Below are positions 61,279-64,000 of a stretch of DNA of 64,000 nucleotides, in pieces; the first letter of the stretch is position 1, and each line of letters begins with the position of its first letter. The position numbers and the translations under genes are program-made. The notes beneath the pieces are model-generated. The model saw only the letters and a program-made list of their open reading frames with translations. It was not told the DNA's origin and did no database searches. The stretch is from Mycobacterium mantenii. GTDB taxonomy: Bacteria > Actinomycetota > Actinomycetes > Mycobacteriales > Mycobacteriaceae. The stretch lies in assembly GCF_010731775.1 (NCBI RefSeq), contig NZ_AP022590.1:3100001-3164000 (forward strand). The letters run 5' to 3'.

Positions 61279-63012
61279 ATGACCGAATCGACATGCACCG
61301 CAGCGACAATGGATCGGCTCGGCACTCAGCGACCGGATCACGCGGCAAGAGCGCCCGGCGGCGCGCGGGTCGACGCGATCGACATCAGCCGGCGGGTGGG
61401 TGGGCGCCAGCTCCTCCACACACTGTCGCTGTCGGTGGAACCGGGCGAATTGGTCGCGATCGCCGGCGGCAGCGGGGCGGGCAAGACCACCTTGCTGGAG
61501 GTCCTCGCGGGCCTGCAACCGCCGAGCGCCGGGGAGCTTCGGCATGACGGCGTTCTTCGCCGTCCGCGCGTCGACTCCCGCGTCGGCTACGTGCCCCAGG
61601 ACGACATCATCCACCAGGAGATGCCCCTGCGCCGCACGCTGCACTACGCGGCCCTGCTCCGCCTTCCCGCGGGCACGTCCGCGGCGGAGGCGGACCGGGT
61701 CGTCGAGGAGACCCTGGCCGACCTCGACCTGGCCGATCGGGCCGACGTGCCGGTGCGCGCGCTGTCCGGCGGTCAACGCAAGCGGGCCAGCATCGCCGTG
61801 GAGCTGCTGACCCGGCCCCGCCTCTTCTTCCTCGACGAACCCACCTCGGGACTCGATCCCTCCACCGCGGCCGAAGTGATGCGCCTCCTGCGCCGGCTCA
61901 GCGAACGCGGTGTCACCGTCGTTCTGACCACACACGAACCGGCCGGCATCGACCGGTGCGACCGGGTCGTGTTCCTGGCTCGCGACGGCCACCTGGCCTT
62001 CACCGGCAGCCCGGCCGCGGCGCGGCGCTACTTCGGGGTGGACACCCTCGCCGAGGTGTACGAGCGACTGTCCGGCGAGCACACGCCAAGCATCTGGGCG
62101 GAGCGGCTCGCGGCGAGCCGCGCGAATTCGGCAAACCGCGGCGGCTCGACTCCACGGTCCGCGACGCCCACCCCGTCCGGCGTCAAGGGCACGGGTGTGG
62201 TTCGGCAATGGTGGCTCCTCACGCGGCGCAATGTCGATGTCCTGGCGCGCAATCGGCTGACCCTGGCGATCCTGCTCGGCTCGCCCGTCCTGGTGACGGC
62301 GATGATGGCGACGCTGTTCAAACGCGGCGAGTTCGATGCGGGCAGCGCGGCCGGCGTCGGCCCGGCCCAGATCGTGTTCTGGATAGCTTTCGACGGCTTC
62401 TTCTTCGGCCTGACCTACGGCCTGCTCCAAATCGTCGGCGAGATGGCCGTTTTCCGTCGCGAACGCCTGGCCGGGCTCAGCGTGGGCGCTTACGTGGCTT
62501 CGAAAGTGACCGCGCTGCTTCCGGTTCTGGCGGGAGTGAGCGCAGTGCTGCTGGTTGTGCTGCGCGCACTCGGTCGGCTCCCCGCCGCCGGATGGGATGT
62601 GTACGCCTCGCTGTTCGCGACGATCCTGGTCGAAGCGACCTCGGCGCTGGCGCTGGGACTGCTCGCCTCGGCCGCCGTCTCCAACGCCGCGCAGGCGGCC
62701 CTCGCCCTGCCGATGCTGTGCTTCCCGCAGGTGTTGTTCGGTGGCGCAATCGTCCCCGTCGACCGGATGGCGACCCCCGGACGGATGATGAGCCTGGTCC
62801 TGTCCAACCGTCACGCCTTCGATGCGCTCGGCCGCGACCTGGGGCTCGACCGCTACACCGCCACGCTGCCGGCGATGTCCGCCTACCGCAGCACCTTCCA
62901 GGGCGGCACCGCGGCCAGTCTGATCGCGCTGGCCTCGTTCGCCGTCGCGCTCACGCTGGCCACCGCCTGGGTACTGCACCGTCGCTCCCGGCCCGGCGCA
63001 TCTCGGCGGTGA
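61279..63012 (+). CDS. ABC transporter, ABCG/White-like half transporter (ATPase-permease fusion)
   Basis: A 577-residue protein. ATP-binding cassette: GGSGAGKTT (Walker A), LSGGQRKRASIAVELL (signature, ABCG-type GQRKR), LFFLDEPTSGLD (Walker B) and a switch His in THEP. A linker (about 300-325) leads to an ABC2-type membrane domain of six helices including AMMATLFKRGEF and AALALPMLCFPQVLFGGAIVPVDRM. It exports a lipid or hydrophobic compound. ATG 61279 follows GGAGGCC. Start shown by family alignment. A palindrome upstream may be its operator. Confidence 0.9.
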   Translation: MTESTCTAATMDRLGTQRPDHAARAPGGARVDAIDISRRVGGRQLLHTLSLSVEPGELVAIAGGSGAGKTTLLEVLAGLQPPSAGELRHDGVLRRPRVDSRVGYVPQDDIIHQEMPLRRTLHYAALLRLPAGTSAAEADRVVEETLADLDLADRADVPVRALSGGQRKRASIAVELLTRPRLFFLDEPTSGLDPSTAAEVMRLLRRLSERGVTVVLTTHEPAGIDRCDRVVFLARDGHLAFTGSPAAARRYFGVDTLAEVYERLSGEHTPSIWAERLAASRANSANRGGSTPRSATPTPSGVKGTGVVRQWWLLTRRNVDVLARNRLTLAILLGSPVLVTAMMATLFKRGEFDAGSAAGVGPAQIVFWIAFDGFFFGLTYGLLQIVGEMAVFRRERLAGLSVGAYVASKVTALLPVLAGVSAVLLVVLRALGRLPAAGWDVYASLFATILVEATSALALGLLASAAVSNAAQAALALPMLCFPQVLFGGAIVPVDRMATPGRMMSLVLSNRHAFDALGRDLGLDRYTATLPAMSAYRSTFQGGTAASLIALASFAVALTLATAWVLHRRSRPGASRR

Positions 63013-63070
63013 CGGCCGCGCGTTCCGGGCCCGCGACGCTCAGCAGAGGTCGCGGGCCCGGGCGTTGAGT

Positions 63071-63290
63071 TCAGGACTTATGGACGAAGACGTTGACCGG
63101 CTCGTCGTGTCCCCGCAGGTTCAGCGTGCGCCGTGCATGTGGGCGGTCATTTCGTCGACGACGGCCTCGCCGACGTTGCCGACGTAGGCAACGCCCGCGT
63201 GCACGGCGACGCCGACGTCCAGCCAGGGTCCACCCGGTGTGCCGTACCCGACCGCCTCGATGGCCCGTTGCCGATACCGGCGTAGTCGAT
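63071..63290 (-). pseudogene. Decayed adenylate/guanylate cyclase fragment
   Basis: The minus strand encodes GTPGGPWLDVGVAVHAGVAYVGNVGEAVVDEMTA, the central region of a class III nucleotide cyclase catalytic domain, and in another frame RRTLNLRGHDEPVNVFVHKS, its C-terminus. Missing between them is the segment of about 60 residues with the FTALGDAVNVTARL-type core, and the N-terminal part is lost. So it is a deleted, frameshifted remnant of a cyclase gene. It follows the HD-GYP/LuxR gene on the same strand. Confidence 0.7.
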
Positions 63291-63462
63291 CTCGTCGCGG
63301 TTCGGCAACGTACCGCGACCGCCGCGTGAACCCGGGTTGGGAGAGGGGCGCAGGATTGCTTGGCGACGGCCACCGCTGATCATGCGGAAATGGTCGCCCC
63401 GGATCCGCCGGACGCACATGGGGCATCCGCCCCAAAACGTCCGCCCGTTTGGCGAGTTCCCT

Positions 63463-64000
63463 CTAGTCGGGTGGGCTCGCGCTTCCGGTCAGGCCGTGCC
63501 GGGTCGCGTACAGGCTGGCCCCGATCCGGTTCGAGACCCCGATCTTGGCATAGATGTGCTCGACGTGATTGCGCACGGTCTTCTCGGAAATCCAAAGCGC
63601 CGAGGCGATCTGCCGGTTGGACAACCCCTGTGCGACGAGGACCAACACCTCGGCCTCGCGCCGAGTCAGCCCGGCCGGCCTGGCGGCTCGGCGCGACGGA
63701 CGGTGGCCCGCGGCCTCCAGCACGGCTTCGACGGCGTCGCCGTCGAGGCGCCCGCCGGCTGCCTCACTTCGCAGTTGCCTGGCCGCGGCGTCGCCGTCCC
63801 GTGCATCGCGATACGGCCGTGGTTCCATTGAAGCGCAATAACTTTCGGCAGCGGCGAGCAGACGGTCGCAGACGGACAGGTCCTCGCCCCGCAGACCGTT
63901 CGGATAACCCGAACCGTCCAGGCGTTCGTGATGGTTCACCGCGACTTCCCGGACGGCCTTCAGTCCGCCGACCCGGGCCAGGATCCGGCCGGTCAGATAG
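63463..64000 (-). CDS. HD-GYP domain protein with LuxR-type HTH (5' partial)
   Basis: The visible 178 residues begin inside an HD-GYP-type phosphodiesterase domain: TGRILARVGGLKAVREVAVNHHERLDGSGYPNGLRGE contains the GYP motif region (HHERLDGSGYP). A C-terminal LuxR HTH follows: LTRREAEVLVLVAQGLSNRQIASALWISEKTVRNHVEHIYAKIGVSNR. Thus one protein couples a cyclic-dinucleotide-type phosphodiesterase to DNA binding. The start is beyond base 64000; GTG 63939 is internal. It lies beside a decayed cyclase, so it may be the remains of a signalling module. Confidence 0.82.
   Translation of the reverse strand, partial: YLTGRILARVGGLKAVREVAVNHHERLDGSGYPNGLRGEDLSVCDRLLAAAESYCASMEPRPYRDARDGDAAARQLRSEAAGGRLDGDAVEAVLEAAGHRPSRRAARPAGLTRREAEVLVLVAQGLSNRQIASALWISEKTVRNHVEHIYAKIGVSNRIGASLYATRHGLTGSASPPD

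Noticed and set aside
61114..62979. A 621-codon minus-strand frame
   Set aside because: Antisense to the ABC transporter whose ATPase motifs are unequivocal.

Overview
The window is chromosomal DNA from a Mycobacterium, probably a slow grower; the species cannot be fixed from sequence alone. Evidence: high GC, GTG and TTG starts, many 4-base ATGA/GTGA gene overlaps, four cytochrome P450s, two WS/DGAT acyltransferases, a 13E12-type HNH protein, and a block at 35.9-61.1 kb whose order matches, as I remember it, M. tuberculosis Rv3226c to Rv3238c (SRAP, aroA, rsgA, desA3, its reductase, Rv3231c, ppk2, tgs3, Rv3235, kefB, Rv3237c, Rv3238c).

0-9 kb: a CPBP membrane protease between two related NAD-binding SDR genes; a type III polyketide synthase / ICMT-type methyltransferase / FAD oxygenase operon resembling phenolic-lipid operons; an enoyl-CoA hydratase-thiolase pair; and a WS/DGAT acyltransferase.

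9-28 kb: the most interesting block. Two P450s, an ALDH, several SDRs, an AveC-like membrane protein, a leaderless substrate-binding protein, a NorQ/NorD-type AAA+/VWA pair, a SnoaL-like protein, two acyl-CoA dehydrogenases, a nitroreductase and a TetR regulator with two HTH domains. Six intergenic sites carry one imperfect palindrome (best form TGACCTAATATTTGTTC) beside six or seven transcription units, including the regulator itself. This looks like an oxidative degradation or modification regulon for an unknown polycyclic or terpenoid-like substrate.

28-39 kb: cobalamin riboswitch and metE; a DUF3556 membrane protein with a perfect KstR-type site; a flavin amine oxidase; a 13E12 HNH protein with an internal scrambled frame; SRAP, aroA and rsgA.

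39-51.8 kb: about 12.7 kb that M. tuberculosis lacks between rsgA and desA3. It holds HxlR/thiolase/nitrilase/DUF302, a lower-GC TetR-P450-thioesterase-P450 module that abuts a truncated gene, and a TetR-diiron-SDR-binding-protein cluster. Both TetR genes have paired palindromic operators.

51.8-64 kb: desA3 and its reductase share a 33-bp promoter element; then DUF6912, ppk2, tgs3, Rv3235, a KefB/TrkA-C K+/H+ antiporter pair, an SRPBCC protein, a methyltransferase-like membrane protein, an ABCG-like transporter, a decayed nucleotide cyclase and a partial HD-GYP/LuxR regulator. No rRNA, tRNA, CRISPR array or intact insertion sequence was seen.
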